Under the pieces are notes generated by a model, which saw only the letters and a list, made by a program, of their open reading frames with translations, had not been told where the DNA came from and did not search any database. Shown here in pieces: positions 10,208-21,027 of a stretch of 64,000 nt of DNA. Source of the DNA: Emiliania huxleyi CCMP1516 (taxonomy: Eukaryota; Haptophyta; Isochrysidales; Noelaerhabdaceae). The position numbers were made by a program, and so were the translations under genes. The stretch covers positions 142,647-206,646 of the forward strand of contig NW_005195301.1 in assembly GCF_000372725.1 (NCBI RefSeq). Direction: 5' to 3'. The first letter of the stretch is position 1. Every line of letters starts with the position of its first letter.

Positions 10208-10264
10208 CCTTGAGCACTTGAGCACTGGATAGGGTCGATTCCGCATGGTACGGGACCCCTCGAC
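10208..10264 (+). repeat. Dispersed repeat family B, copy 1
   Basis: This ~55 bp (containing TTGAGCACTTGAGCACTGGA and TGGTACGGGACCCCTCGA) recurs at 52896-52970 (plus) and partly at 23213-23250 (minus). It resembles no tRNA closely enough to call one. Confidence 0.75.
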
Positions 10265-10394
10265 CGCGATTTATGGTTACGTAAGGCGGTTTGATTCCTT
10301 TCTTTCTCCAGGCCTGAACTCCTCACTGCATTGTTGCAGATGTCCCTCGCTTGTTAATGTGAGAGTGTGACACTGATAAACTGAAGATGGAAAG

Positions 10395-10700
10395 ATGCAG
10401 ACGAGAGACGTGACGGTGCGATGGGCTCGGATGGAGCAGAGCCTGAGGCGGGCAGACAACATCGAGGAGGGCCACTACATGGAGCGATCTTGGGCGTTGC
10501 TGTTGTACCCGCGCCTGGCGCCGCACGTCTGGAGCCACTTACGCTGCGTGGCAGAGGGCGCCACCGAGAGCGGCTTTCCGTTTGCCGGCGCGCTCGCGAT
10601 GTGCAGCACGGCGCAGGCAGCGGCGTGTAGCGCCAGCAGTGGGCAACGCTCGATAATGAATAGGACTACAGGGTGGGTGTCTGACTCTGAGGGGTGAGGA
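10395..10700 (+). pseudogene. Possible gene fragment, about 100 residues
   Basis: An ATG-initiated frame contains RRADNIEEGHYMERSWALLL and LAPHVWSHLRCVAEG, which look like real protein (balanced composition, an ERSWA motif seen in some glycosyltransferase-like families). No flanking exons with matching phase were found and repeats follow directly. It may be a fragment or a lone exon; I do not assign a function. Confidence 0.3.
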
Positions 10701-10940
10701 GACGATGGACCATGAAATCTGTCCGGTCAGAGGCAGGCTCAGCTGCTCTCGGGTGATCTCGCTTTGGTGGCCGAAGGACCCGATGGTCCTGTCACATTCT
10801 TTCTCTTCGCGGCGGAGTGATCCAGACAGTCGCCCCAGCGTGCATCTTACCGGGCTTTATCGCGACGACGCCATTTTTTCGTTTTTCATTGAGAACGGGT
10901 GAATTGAATTTTCTGCTCACTAACATCTCAGCCTCGCACG

Positions 10941-11200
10941 AGAAGAAAGAACACAGAGAACCCAAGCGCCAAGGGAGGGATGGGAGGACGGCACGCCGCC
11001 ACCACACAGGGATTTTAAGGTGAGGGGTGTGATGCGCTAGCCGTCGCCCACCCTTGGGCGTCCGCCTCTTCCTATCTCTCTTCGCAGTAACTCGAAGAAA
11101 GAAAGAAAACATACAGCCCAAGGGAGGGATGGGAGGACGGCACGCCGCCACCACACAGGGATTTTAAGGAGAGGTGTGTGATGCGCTAGTAGTGGCCCAC
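10941..11200 (+). repeat. Dispersed repeat family A, two tandem copies
   Basis: Copy 1 (about 10941-11078) and copy 2 (about 11085-11200) share GGGAGGGATGGGAGGACGGC, CACGCCGCCACCACACAGGG and ATTTTAAGG, followed by GTGTGATGCGCTAG. Other copies lie at 22891-23062 (minus), 53584-53660 and 57520-57690. Confidence 0.8.
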
Positions 11201-11307
11201 ACAAGGGAGTAGTAACTCGCGCGAGAAAACCTCGTACATGAAAATTCTTCTGGGGTCGGGGTGGGGTGTTTGTGGTCGGAGTTCGAGGGCGGACGACGGA
11301 GTCTCGC

Positions 11308-12606
11308 ATGGACACCGACCCGCTGCTGTGGGATCGCCGCCTCGCCGCTCGCGCGCGCTGCACCGCCGGCATTATCGCGCGACTGCTGTGCGAGGTGTGG
11401 CCAGCATATGTTCGCAGCCCGCCCCGCCGGTGGTGCATTAGTTACCAAGCATTCGTTCCGCGTCCCGGCAGGCCATCATCTGGCTGGGCCTGATCATCTT
11501 GATGCTCGAGGAGGTGCGCCGCCTCGCCAGCTCGCCGGAGCTGCACTCGTACGGTCCTCCTCTCGCGAACGGGACGCCGCCGCTGGTCCAGCTCATCCTG
11601 CTGAACGCGGGCGAGACACAGGACACGAGGTTCCCTTGCAACGGGCTCCTTTCGTTTCGCGGCGTGGCGGACCCGCTCCTCAGCGCGCGCGGCGCGGCGC
11701 AGGCTGTGGCCGCGGGCCAGGCTGTGAGGAGGGAGGAGATGGCGCCCGGGCCGCCGCTGATGGAGCCACACACACCCACCGCAGCGGCCACACCCGTACC
11801 GTGATTGATAGGAGCCGGTGGCGGTGATCGCCTCCTCGCTCCTCGCAGCGCAGCACCACGCCCTCCTCGCCTTCCCGCAGCATCACGCACAGCCCTCGCG
11901 GCGAGAGACCGACTCCGCCGCAGCCAACGCCACCGCCGCTGCGGCTTCCGTCGCTGCTGAGGCTGCCGCCGCTGCGGCCGCCACCGCTGCTGACCATGCC
12001 TCCGCCTCCCCGTCTGCTGCCGCCTCTGCCGCCTCTGCCGCCTCTGCCTCGAGGCGACGTCGCGTCTTTGTCGCCCCGCACCTCGCCGCGGCCGACTGGG
12101 GCATCGACGGCTCGAGCCGCTACCCGTGCTCTCGCTTCGCCCTCGAGGCGTGCAGCTTGCCGCTCCCCTCGATGCAGCGGGGCGTGCTCGCAGGCGCGAA
12201 CGGCCGCGGCCGCGGCAGCTGGCCGCACTGCGCCGCCGCGGCCGCCGCCAGCGAGGCGGACGCCGCGCGCGTGGCGTACGATTGGGTCGGGGGCGACGGC
12301 GCGCCGTACGAGTCGCACGCAGACATGTGGGGGCGGCCAAACTGGCCGCAGTTCTTCGGGTGGCTGTGGCAGGAGGAGCGGCTGTGGCAGCGGGTCCCGA
12401 CTGACAGGCCGAGGCCCGCGGTGGCGCTCGTCTCGCACGGCTCCCTGCTAGCCGAGCAGCTGGGCTACGTGCCGCGCCTGGGCGCGGTGCACGTGCAGAC
12501 GGTCCGGTTCGGGGAGGACCCGCTGGTCGGCCTCTCGCTCGGCCAGGAGCACACCGCCGTGGAGGCGCGCCCCGGCTGGCTTTGCCTCCACAGCTGCGAG
12601 TTTTGA
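11308..12606 (+). CDS. Histidine-phosphatase-fold protein with degenerate catalytic motif
   Basis: Three exons in phase 0: 11308-11394, 11472-11723, 11812-12606; about 377 residues. Residues 30-41 form a short hydrophobic stretch (AIIWLGLIILML), possibly a membrane anchor. Then QLILLNAGETQDTR stands where histidine phosphatases have LVRHGET: Asn74-Ala75-Gly76 replaces Arg-His-Gly. Downstream landmarks persist: SARGAAQAVAAGQA (usual RGxxQA), VAVIASSLLAAQHHALLAF (usual SSPLxRAxQTA) and ALVSHGS with His322. An Ala-rich insertion follows SSLLAAQ. Family membership is inferred from motif order; without the phospho-accepting His it should be a pseudo-phosphatase unless another His substitutes. A paralogous active copy may exist elsewhere. 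Confidence 0.6.
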
Positions 12607-13303
12607 TATGTGGGAGTTGTGGTGTCTGCAGGAGTCGAAGGAGAGAGGCGGGGAGGTGGCGCTCTTTGTGAGCGCTCTCTGTACATCAGTATTGTGGTGA
12701 GCATCTGAGCTCTCATCCTCTCTCCACTATGTGCATCTGAGAGCCAAAGGAGGGAGGGAGATAGACATAAAAATACGCGGCCCAAGAAATCAATATACAA
12801 TAACACCAGCCTCCTGCGGGGCCCCCCGCTACCATCCAAACCCGAGTACAAAGCGCGCCTCCTGCGCGCCTCTCCGAGGCGCTGTGCGCAGATGGTCTAC
12901 GAATCATAGAGGCTCAAGTGACAAGTCCACACACACAGGCTCTGGCTGAGCAGAGGTCATGGGGATCAGGTGGATGTCGGAACAGCCTTTTAGCGAGGCG
13001 CCGGCCGTGAGTGGCTCTCCCAGAGGCGCTCAGTCGGCCACGGGGGAGGCACGCCAGGCCCCGGGGGGTGCCGGCCGTCACTCGCCTAAGCGCCTAAGCG
13101 GCCTAAGCGGGGGGTGCTTAGGGTGCTTAGGCGCTTAGGCGGCCCTTGCGAGCGTGGCGGTGTGGTGATATTGTGATACAAATGACCCAGATTACACTCA
13201 TGATGCTCCTGGCTTGGGTTTACTGCTCAGAGAGCAGCCTCACCACGTCCACTGTCTACCACCGGTCCTAGTCGCACACTGCCGCTGCGCTGCGCTGGTG
13301 CGG
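12607..13303. other. Intergenic region with a stem-loop
   Basis: Downstream of the phosphatase-fold gene; lower GC in parts (ATAGACATAAAAATACGCGG at 12761-12780). It holds a palindromic element at 13084-13140 but no supported gene. Confidence 0.4.
13084..13140. other. GCCTAAGC/GCTTAGGC inverted-repeat cluster
   Basis: GCCTAAGCGCCTAAGC (13084-13099) is perfectly complementary to 13125-13140; inside the loop CCTAAGC (13102-13108) pairs with GCTTAGG (13116-13122). A long stable hairpin from repeated CCTAAGC units. Confidence 0.8.
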
Positions 13304-13701
13304 CTACTCAGCACCAGCCTCGTCACACGCGTCCGCCAGCGCCGTGAACTCCATATCCAGCCGGTTCTTGTAATCTTGTATCGCTGACTTGACCGTGTCC
13401 GCACCTGCATGGTCCAGCAGGTCGCCGTGAAAAACCCAAGCGACAGCCATGAAAAACCCATACCCAGCCGCCTTCAGCTCACCCGTGGCCCACTTGATTG
13501 CCTCGCGCGCGGCGGCGACGAGGGTCGGCCGTTCACCGTCAGGCTTGGTGACGGCGAATCGCTTTTGCAGTCGCGACCGCTCGGGCAGCTTCAGTTTCAC
13601 GCTGACGCCAAAATGGTTTGGCTTATTCGCCGGTTAAACTCGATGGACGCCATCTGCTCATCGAACGTCGCCGCCTCGCTGCTATCGTCGCTACTCGCCA
13701 T
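13304..13701 (-). CDS. Small hypothetical protein with a frame break
   Basis: Minus strand: an ATG at 13701 opens MASSDDSSEAATFDEQMASI and continues to about 13640 (EFNRR), after which the coherent reading moves to another frame (NKPNHFGVSVKLKLPERSRL, then EAIKWATGELKAAG) and ends at 13304. The break near 13635 may be a 1-nt indel or a missed tiny intron. No family is recognised; the charged helical character supports real coding sequence only moderately. Confidence 0.35.
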
Positions 13702-14534
13702 CGCGCAGCGTTCACGCCCGCTGTGCTGCTGAAATTTGGGCCGCAAACCAAACTTGTTTCATCAAAAGTGGTTTAATGAGAAAATGAACTTTGAACATCG
13801 ATGGCGGTCCTTTCGAAAAATAAAGTGGTACTTCGAGAGAGCTCGCTGAGAGCTTTCACATGGTGTGCGAGCCGTTTTCTGGCTCCTACGGGAAGGCATT
13901 TCCACCCGTTTGTTGGTCACCATGACCTCAGCCAGAGCCCACACACACGCGGGAGCCGGGACACACCGGTCACCGCGGGTGCCATCTGCCATACACAAAG
14001 CATTACTCTCACGACACACGGGGATCGGGTGGAGCGGCGGCGGCGGCGGCAGCAGTACGCGCAGACGGACGGACTCGGACGGGGCTGAGCAGCCGACCGC
14101 CTGGGCGGCCGCTGCTCTGTCTGCCAGAGCGCGCCGTCTGCGCAGCTCGAGCGCAGTCAGGTGCAGGGAAGCGCGGCGGCGCGCGGGGAAGGAATCGCCC
14201 CCCAAAACAAGTTTGGACGCTCTGGGGACGCGCGCCGAAAAACCAGGCCGCTGGGCACTTCGAACGCCCGTGAAATCTGCTTTGGCGTATCACGCCTCGA
14301 CGAGTTTTGCCACGAAAAAGTCCGGGGACGATGCTAGAGCAGGACAGCAGGTGCGCGCCGCGTTTGGCACGGTTTGATTTTTGCGTGTACCCGGCAAGGT
14401 CAGGTGAACTTCTCCGGTGCCGCCACAGTCAGCCGACGGGCCGCATCGAGCGCGTAGGGCCAGTCGAGGGCGTCACGTTCACCATCGTCGAGGTGGAGCC
14501 GGATGTGGATTGATCATCGCGTGGCAGGTGCGCA

Positions 14535-14625
14535 TCTCCGTGCCTCCTTCGCCGCTTATGATGTAGAGTTTGTTGTAGAGGTTTCACGTTGTAGAGCGCC
14601 TCTACATCGCTCTACAGGCGAAATG
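14535..14625 (+). repeat. TGTAGAGC repeat family D, copy 2
   Basis: Matches the reverse complement of 28800-28880: GCCGCTTATGATGTAGAGTT, then GTTGTAGAGCGCCTCTACA. Shorter than the other copies. Confidence 0.75.
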
Positions 14626-14692
14626 GAGGGTAACTGGGCGGCCAAATTCACAACCTCGCGGGACTACTTATGTTTTCGTAAACGTAGTCGCG

Positions 14693-14735
14693 GCCCCCCG
14701 CTACGTCGCACGAGTGCAACCGGGTAGCGGGGGGC
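14693..14735. other. Perfect 11-bp inverted repeat
   Basis: GCCCCCCGCTA (14693-14703) pairs with TAGCGGGGGGC (14725-14735). Just upstream GACTAC and GTAGTC form a second small stem. No link to a gene end was established. Confidence 0.7.
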
Positions 14736-15016
14736 TAACATGCCCAAAAAGCAAAATGCAAAAAAGCCCACACGGCACCCCAGGGCACCACCGCCCATGG
14801 ATTTTTCCCAGGATACTTGAAGATCCCAGCCTCACACCAAGATCGTTGAGGGCGGGGACACATGTTGTGCATGGACATGTCCCTAAATCCCATCTCGTCT
14901 CAGAGTTTGACCGATTTATTCATTTGTTTATTGCCCAGGATAGAAACAAAGCCCTTCTCCGGCGGACCGGCGCACCCCCGTGGAAGCAACCCCCGTGGAA
15001 GCCCTGCAAGCTTTGT

Positions 15017-15556
15017 TCAGGACTTGAAACTCGCCTCCTCCGAGTGCGTCTCTGCTAATCCCGTTGCGGGAGGCAGCGGGACGGCACCCAAGCCCCGCAG
15101 CCCGGAGGATCGCCTTCGCCTCGCCTCTGATGCTATCACATCGGTCGCATCGCCCTCCTCTGGGGCTAGCATGTGTAGGCCGACAACGCCAACGACAATG
15201 AGAAGCACCGCACCAGCCATGGGAAGAGTGAGACGTTCCTGGAAAAGACACGTCCCGACCACCACAGTCGCGGCGGTCCCGATGCCGCTCCAGACAGCAT
15301 AGGCGGTGCCGAGGTTGAGCTGGGTGAGGGCAAGGGGGAAGAGGCCGAGGCTGACGGCGTAGAAAGAGTACACCGCGATGTACCACAAGCTGTTTTGACC
15401 AGCCAGCTTCATCGCCGAGGTGCCACAGACCTCGAGAACAATCGTGAGTGAAAGGAGGCACCACGCCTGCAGCTCGGTTGATGGGAAAGCCGGGTTGCCT
15501 CGCCCCTCATCGCTGCCTCCGGTGGCACTGCCCGTGGAAGGTGCTGAGCTCTCCAT
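15017..15556 (-). CDS. Small multidrug resistance (SMR/EmrE-type) family transporter
   Basis: Single exon, about 179 residues from the ATG at 15556; an in-frame stop lies upstream of the longer non-ATG opening. Four hydrophobic helices follow a ~30-residue polar leader. Helix 1 contains LEVCGTSAMK with the essential membrane glutamate at about residue 42; helix 3 region reads TAYAVWSGIGTAATVVVG, and GTCLFQERLTLPMAGAVLL leads into helix 4. These are SMR hallmarks of proton-coupled export of cationic compounds, usually ~110 residues in bacteria. The N-terminal leader and ~40-residue polar tail are additions. SMR genes are chiefly bacterial, so horizontal origin is plausible, though GC content and codon use match the neighbours. 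Location (plasma membrane or plastid) is unknown. Confidence 0.85.
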   Translation of the reverse strand: MESSAPSTGSATGGSDEGRGNPAFPSTELQAWCLLSLTIVLEVCGTSAMKLAGQNSLWYIAVYSFYAVSLGLFPLALTQLNLGTAYAVWSGIGTAATVVVGTCLFQERLTLPMAGAVLLIVVGVVGLHMLAPEEGDATDVIASEARRRRSSGLRGLGAVPLPPATGLAETHSEEASFKS

Positions 15557-15838
15557 CAAGACCACTGCGACAAACGTCGAGTCAGCGCGCTTCCCCTCCT
15601 CGCTTCCCGTGAGCGCGGGGTCGTCGTCGGCAGGACGTGCGTCATAGTCCACGGCAACGGCTCGTTTCTTTTTTCACGTCGCTGGGCGTGGTGTAACTGT
15701 GTTAAGTGCAGTCGCCAGCGGGCGCCCTGACCGGGAATTCTTTTTCCGTTGTATGTTTCTGATACATCTCACGTCGCGTGTCGCTCAGTATCCCTGATTT
15801 CCCGGCCAGGTGTCGCCATGACCTGCTGACTTCCCGGC
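15557..15838. promoter_or_regulatory. Divergent intergenic region between SMR gene and RNA polymerase gene
   Basis: 282 bp separates the divergently transcribed SMR (minus) and RPOT (plus) genes, so it should hold both promoters. Contains a T-rich patch (TCGTTTCTTTTTTCACGTCG at 15663-15682). No TATA box is obvious. Confidence 0.4.
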
Positions 15839-18800
15839 ATGCGGTCGCTACGGCGGTGGCTGTCGTCGCAGGCGCAGCGGCAGAGCTTTCAGGTATTTTT
15901 GCCGGAGCGCCTCGATTTGCATCTCCGGCGGCCACGGGCCGCGAGCGGGGGCGTCTTGGCGCTCGCGGAGATGCGTGGCACCAGCGCGCGTGCAGAGCGT
16001 GCGGTCGCGCGTGCCGTTGGATCGCTCGGCCGGGGGCGGCGGCGGCTGGACGGCGACGCGCCGCCACCACATGCGCGCGAGAGCAGCAGCAGCAGCGGCG
16101 GAGGCGGCAGCGGCAGCCTCGAGAGAGAGGGCGTGGTGCTCTCGTCGATGGTGTCGCTACTCAACGCGCACGTGCACAGCAACAGCCTACGCGCGTCGAG
16201 CAACAGCTTTGAGTTCGCCTTCGACTCGGCCGAGGCCGCAGAGGCGGAGTGGGGCGCTGGCCGCGAGTCTGCGGCGGCGGCAGCGGCGGCGGCCGCGCGT
16301 GACGAGTTGGCTGCGGCACACGTCGGGCGGTGGGGCAGCCGGGCCCCGCTGCTCGCGGCGGCGGAGCGGGACGTCGCGCCCCTGGACGCCTCTCTGGACG
16401 CGGCCCTCGACTTCGCCGAGGCGGCCGAGGAGCAGGAGGCGCGGGTGGCTGAGTATTTCCCGGACGCGTACCACGCCTTTTCGCCGCGCGGCGCTGTGCA
16501 GCCGATGCTTGCGGCGTCAGAGGTGGCGGAGGGGGGGGCGGAGGCGGCGGAGGCGGAGGCAGCAGCGGGACTGGAGGTGATGGAGGCGGCGGTGGAGGCG
16601 GCGGAGGCGGTGGAGGCGGCGGCGGAGGCGGCGGCCGAGGCGGCCAAGGCGGCCGAGGCGGCCGAGGCAGAGTGGTCGATGTGGGGGTGGGTCGACATGG
16701 AGTGGGGAGAGGCGGCGCCGAGGGTGGCGGCGCGGGAGCTGGACCGGCCGGTGCTGCGAGACGTGCACGGCACGGAGGTGTCGCACTTGTACGCCAAGCT
16801 GGTCGGCGCGCGGGAGGCGGCGGGCTGCGACCGCTGGTGCGACGTGCCCCTCCCGCCGGGGCTGAGCGAGCGGGAGCGGCTGCAGTGGGCGCAGGAGGTG
16901 GCCGAGCTGGGGGCGGTGGACGTCGCCGCAGACGACTACCGCGTGCGCTGGCTGGGCGAGGCGTCGGGCGAGCCCGGCGAGCGCGGCCTCCGCGACCTGT
17001 CGCCTCAGGAGCTGCTCGGCCGCGCAAGGGTGCAGAGGGGCATCCAAGCGCACGGCTGGCACCCCCACCTCGCCGCGGCGATCGGGGCAGACCTGCGCGC
17101 GGCAGGGGCGCTGCCGGAGGCGGCGGGGGCGGCGCAGCCGCGCGCAGCCCTCGGGGCGGCGCAGCTGCGGGCGGACGGCATCTCCAAGCGGCTCCTCCTC
17201 CGGCTGCTGACCGAGGCGAGCCCGACGCCACGCGCAGTCGCGCTGTCGGCCCTCTCTCCAGAGGCGGGGTCGCTGGCCGCGTCGCTGCTCGCCCTGCCTC
17301 CCGACGCCACGCCCGCCGCGGTGCGCGTGGCGGTCCGGGGGGCGGGGAGGCGACCTGCCGAGGCGAAGGCGCAGCTCGCGGCGTTTGACGCGGCGATGGA
17401 GCGGTCCGTCGCGCGCAAGGCGGACGTGCTCGCCGCGGTGGCTGTCCAGTCGGTCCTCCTGCAGACGCTGCAGACCGACGACGCGCTCGGCGTCCCGCTC
17501 GCGAGGCTGGCCCAGCAGCTCGGCTCGGTCGTGCGGCTCCACTTCTGGCGCGAGGCGCTCTGCGAGAGGGAGGGGCTGCGGGCGGCCGCCGCGAAGGAGC
17601 GACTGGCCGCCTTCGACGAGACTGCGCGCAACGTCGCGCTGCTCGAGCCGTGGCATGCCGGCGGCGGCGGCGACGCCGCCGAGGCGGAGCGGCTGCGCAG
17701 CGAGGCTGCGCTCGCCGCGCACCCGCTGGCGTGCCTGCGGGACGTGCCGGCGGACGCGTCCACGACATGCCCCGTAGGTGGTGCTTGCCTCGCGCCAGCT
17801 GGCCTACTTGCAGGACATGTCGGCGCGCGAGACGGCCTTTGCGGTGTCGCGGCAGCGGCAGAGCGAGACCCGCGAGGCGGAGGCGGCGAGGCAAGCGGCG
17901 TCCGGGTTGGTGTCCGAGCTGGGCGCGGCGTGGGACACGGACGTCAAGTGCCAGCTGGGCGCGTACCTCGCTGCGCGCTTGGTGCGGCACGCGCACTTCG
18001 AGCCGGGGCGGCGGGGCGGGGAGGCCGCTTGGGAGGGCCCGGGCGGCGAGCTACAGCCGCTCGGGGGGGAGGTGCCGGCGGGGGCGGGGGAGGGGGAGGC
18101 GGCGGAGGCGCATCGGGAGTGGGAGGCGGGGGAGGAGGCGCCGCTGCAGATCGACGCGGTGATGCGCGCCGCGTGCGCCGCGCCGCCCGCCGCCCCGCCC
18201 GAGGGGGGCGCGGCGGCGTGCGGCCTCGCAAAGGCGTTTGCGCACCACGTCGCGAGGGGGCACGAGGGCGGGGTCAAGGCGCGGGGCTACATCCGCATGC
18301 ACGCGGCGCTCCCTCCGCTGCTGCTCGGCGATCCGTCCGCGGTGCGGCGGCTGGTGCTGCCCGAGCAGTCCCCGATGGTGCGCCCTCCCCCTCGCAGCGT
18401 GTCGCGGGGTCGGAGCGGCGTCTCTTCCACGGCGTGATCTGTGTGAACAGGTGAGTCCGCCCCTCGCGTGGCACAAGGAGCCGGGCCGGGCTCCGGTGGG
18501 CGGCTTCTACCACACGCCCTCGCCGCTCATGCGCACTCTCTCGCGGCGCGCGCTCTCGCGGCTCGCCGAGGCGGACGGCGCGCGCAGCTTGTGGTCGAGG
18601 CATCGCGAGCGCGTGAGCCTTCCCTGAGCCCGAGTGCGAGTCATGTCCGCAGGCGCGCAGCTGCGCCCCGTCTTCGACGGCCTCAACGCGTGCGCCGCCA
18701 CGGGCTGGCGAGTCAACGGGCGCGTGCTCGCTCTGGTCGAGTCCGTGCTCGCGCGCCACCCGTGCGGCCTCGGCCTCGTCCCGAGGCAGCTGCCCCGCCC

Positions 18801-20873
18801 GCCGCCGCAGCCGCCGCCCGTGCGGGCGGGCGGCGACGAGGAGGGGGGCGACGGCTCTGCCGCCGGCGGCGGAGTAGCGGGGGCGGTGCGGGCGTCGGTG
18901 CGCGAGTGGCGGCGGCAGAGCCGGCTCGTCGACAAGCTCAACGCCGAGGACCACTCGCTGCGCTGCGCGCTGCAGCTCAAGCTGGGCGTGGCGCGGCAGC
19001 TCGCCGGCGAGACCTTCTACTTTGCGTACAACCTCGACTTTCGCGGCCGCGCGTACCCGTGCTCTCCCCACCTCTCGGTGGTGGGCGACGACTTGGCGCG
19101 CGGGCTGCTGCAGTACGCCGAGCCAAGGCCGGTCGGCGAGGCGGGGCTTCGCTGGCTCAAGGACTCGCCCTCGCGCCGCGGGCGGCGCAGGCTGCGAGCG
19201 GCGCCGCTTCACGGTGTGTGCTGGGAACAGGTGCACGCCGCTTCGCTCTACGGGCACGACAAGCTGCCGCTGCACGAGCGCGCCGAGTGGGTCGACGCGC
19301 AGCTCGCCTCTGGCCGGATCGCGGCGGTTGCGAGCGCGCCGCTCGACGAGGAGAACCGCGCGTGGCTGCTTGGCGCGGAGAACCCGTTCCAGCTCTACGC
19401 GGTGGGGCACGCGCCTCGTCGGAAGGCGTGCGCGGGGCCTCCCCCCCCCCACGCGTGGAGAGCCGTCCCGTAGGTTGCGTGCGACCTCGCTGCGGCGCAC
19501 GCGTCGGCCGACCCCGCGGCACACTTGTCCGCGATCCCGGTGGCGCAGGACGGGGCTCGAGCGACGGGCTGCAGCACCGCGCCGCGCCGTTTCGGAACCT
19601 TCCTGGAGCCTTGCCGTAGGACGGGTCCTGCAACGGGCTGCAGCACTATGCCGCGCTCGGGCGGGACGAGATGGGCGGGCGGCACGTCAACTTGACGCCG
19701 GGCGAGCGGCCCGCGGACGTGTACGCCGGCGTGCTCGAGGTCGTGAAGCGCAAGGTTGCGGCCGACGCGGCGGAGGCGGAGGGGGAGGCGCGCGAGCTGG
19801 CGCTGCAGCTGGACGGCCGCCTGGTGCGCAAGGTGGTCAAGCAGTCGGTGATGACGACCGTGTACGGCGTCACCTTCGTTGGGATGCGCGAGCAGATCGA
19901 GCGCCGGCTGAGGGAGCTGCCCGAGCTGGCGGCGGAGGTCGAGGCGGCGGCGCAGCCCGACCGGCAGTACACGCGCCTCGCGTCCTACCTGGCCAAGCAC
20001 ACGATGTCCTCGCTCGGCGAGGTGTTCGAGCCGGCGATGGTTGCGATGGAGTGGCTAGCGAGCTGCGCCTCCGCCATCGGGCACGAGGCGGGCTCGCCTG
20101 TCGAGTGGACGACGCCGCTCGGCCTCCCCGTGGTGCAGCCGTACCACAAGCCGCGCCGGCGCGAGATACGGACCGTGCTGCAGCGGCTCACGCTGAGCGA
20201 CATGGGCACCAGCGACGACGAGCCCGTCGACGTGCGCCGGCAGGTGATCGCCCTCCCCACACCCGATCGGCTGCACCTCGGCAGCACCTCGGCAGCACCT
20301 CGGCAGCACCTCGGCAGCACCTCGGCCGCACCTCGGCTGCACCTCGCCCATGCCACCCCCCCCCCCTTATTCCCCCCCTTACCCCCCCCCTACCCCCCCC
20401 AACGCCCCTCCCACTGACTCGCCCCGCAGGTGATGGGCATCCCTCCAAACTACGTCCACTCGCTCGACTCGTCCCACATGCTCATGACCGCCTCGGCGGC
20501 GAGGGAGGCGGGCATCGCGTTCGCCGCGGTGCACGACTCGTTCTGGTCGCACGCGTGCGACGCCGACGCGCTCGGCGCCCTCCTGCGCGACCAGTTCGTC
20601 GAGCTGCACCGCCCCAATCTGCTGCAGGCCCTGCTCGGCGAGTGGAGAGCCAGGCACAGCTGCAGCCTCGGGCGCGGGGCAGCGTGCGAGCACTTCGAGG
20701 GGCGGGCGGTGCGCGGCGTGGGCGATCGCGACGATGACACCAGGCCGAGGCGCTGCAGTCAGCCCGGTTGCGCGCGCGTGCGGTGGGACGGGCGGGGCGG
20801 GGCGCTGCAGCTGCCAAAGCGCGGCAACCTCGACCTCGACGTGGTGAGGCAGTCACCCTACTTCTTCTCGTAG
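15839..20873 (+). CDS. RPOT: Phage-type (T7-like) organellar DNA-directed RNA polymerase
   Basis: Proposed exons: 15839-17743, 17778-18377, 18451-18577, 18653-19161, 19231-19401, 19474-19548, 19620-20243, 20430-20873; phases agree, about 1,484 residues. The N-terminus (MRSLRRWLSSQAQRQSF) is basic and Ser-rich, fitting a mitochondrial or plastid presequence, followed by a long Ala/Glu-rich extension. T7-family motifs: PM/VSPPLAWHKE, WRVNGRVL, FAYNLDFRGRAYP, WLK/VHAASLYGHDKLP, motif A QDGSCNGLQHYAALGRD (catalytic Asp), motif B RKVVKQSVMTTVYG (catalytic Lys), motif C AVHDSFWSH (second Asp), and the typical C-terminus PYFFS. All catalytic residues are present. Odd points: a 34-nt intron at 17744, GA-AG junctions at 19162 and 19549, and direct repeats at several intron ends. 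It would transcribe the organelle genome. Confidence 0.93.
20277..20347 (+). repeat. Minisatellite inside an RPOT intron
   Basis: Repeats of CTCGGCAGCAC/CTCGGCCGCAC within the 186-nt intron 20244-20429, followed by C-rich homopolymer runs to about 20400. Confidence 0.7.
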
Positions 20874-21027
20874 CTGGGCGCGCACGTGCCGCTACGCAAC
20901 TCAAGATGTGGTGTTTTTCGACCTGACACTCTTCAGTTTAATCGATTTAAAACCACGTTTAAGACCCTCAAAGTAGTGTGCCCCGGGGCTGCCCGCTGCC
21001 CCGGTGCGTCTCTGTCACGATAAACGC

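Larger units (their letters stand above)
13702..15016. other. Intergenic region with one repeat-D copy and hairpins
   Basis: No supported gene. It contains repeat-D sequence at 14535-14625 and an inverted repeat at 14693-14735. 14740-15016 is lower in GC and shows nothing recognisable. Confidence 0.4.

Noticed and set aside
10208-10264. Possible tRNA-derived SINE (GGGTCGATTCCGC resembles a B box)
   Set aside because: No A box at the correct distance, no cloverleaf, and only short sequence shared between copies.
16161-17996. 611-codon Pro/Arg-rich minus-strand frame opposite the RNA polymerase gene
   Set aside because: Antisense shadow of Ala/Glu-rich codons; composition is not protein-like.
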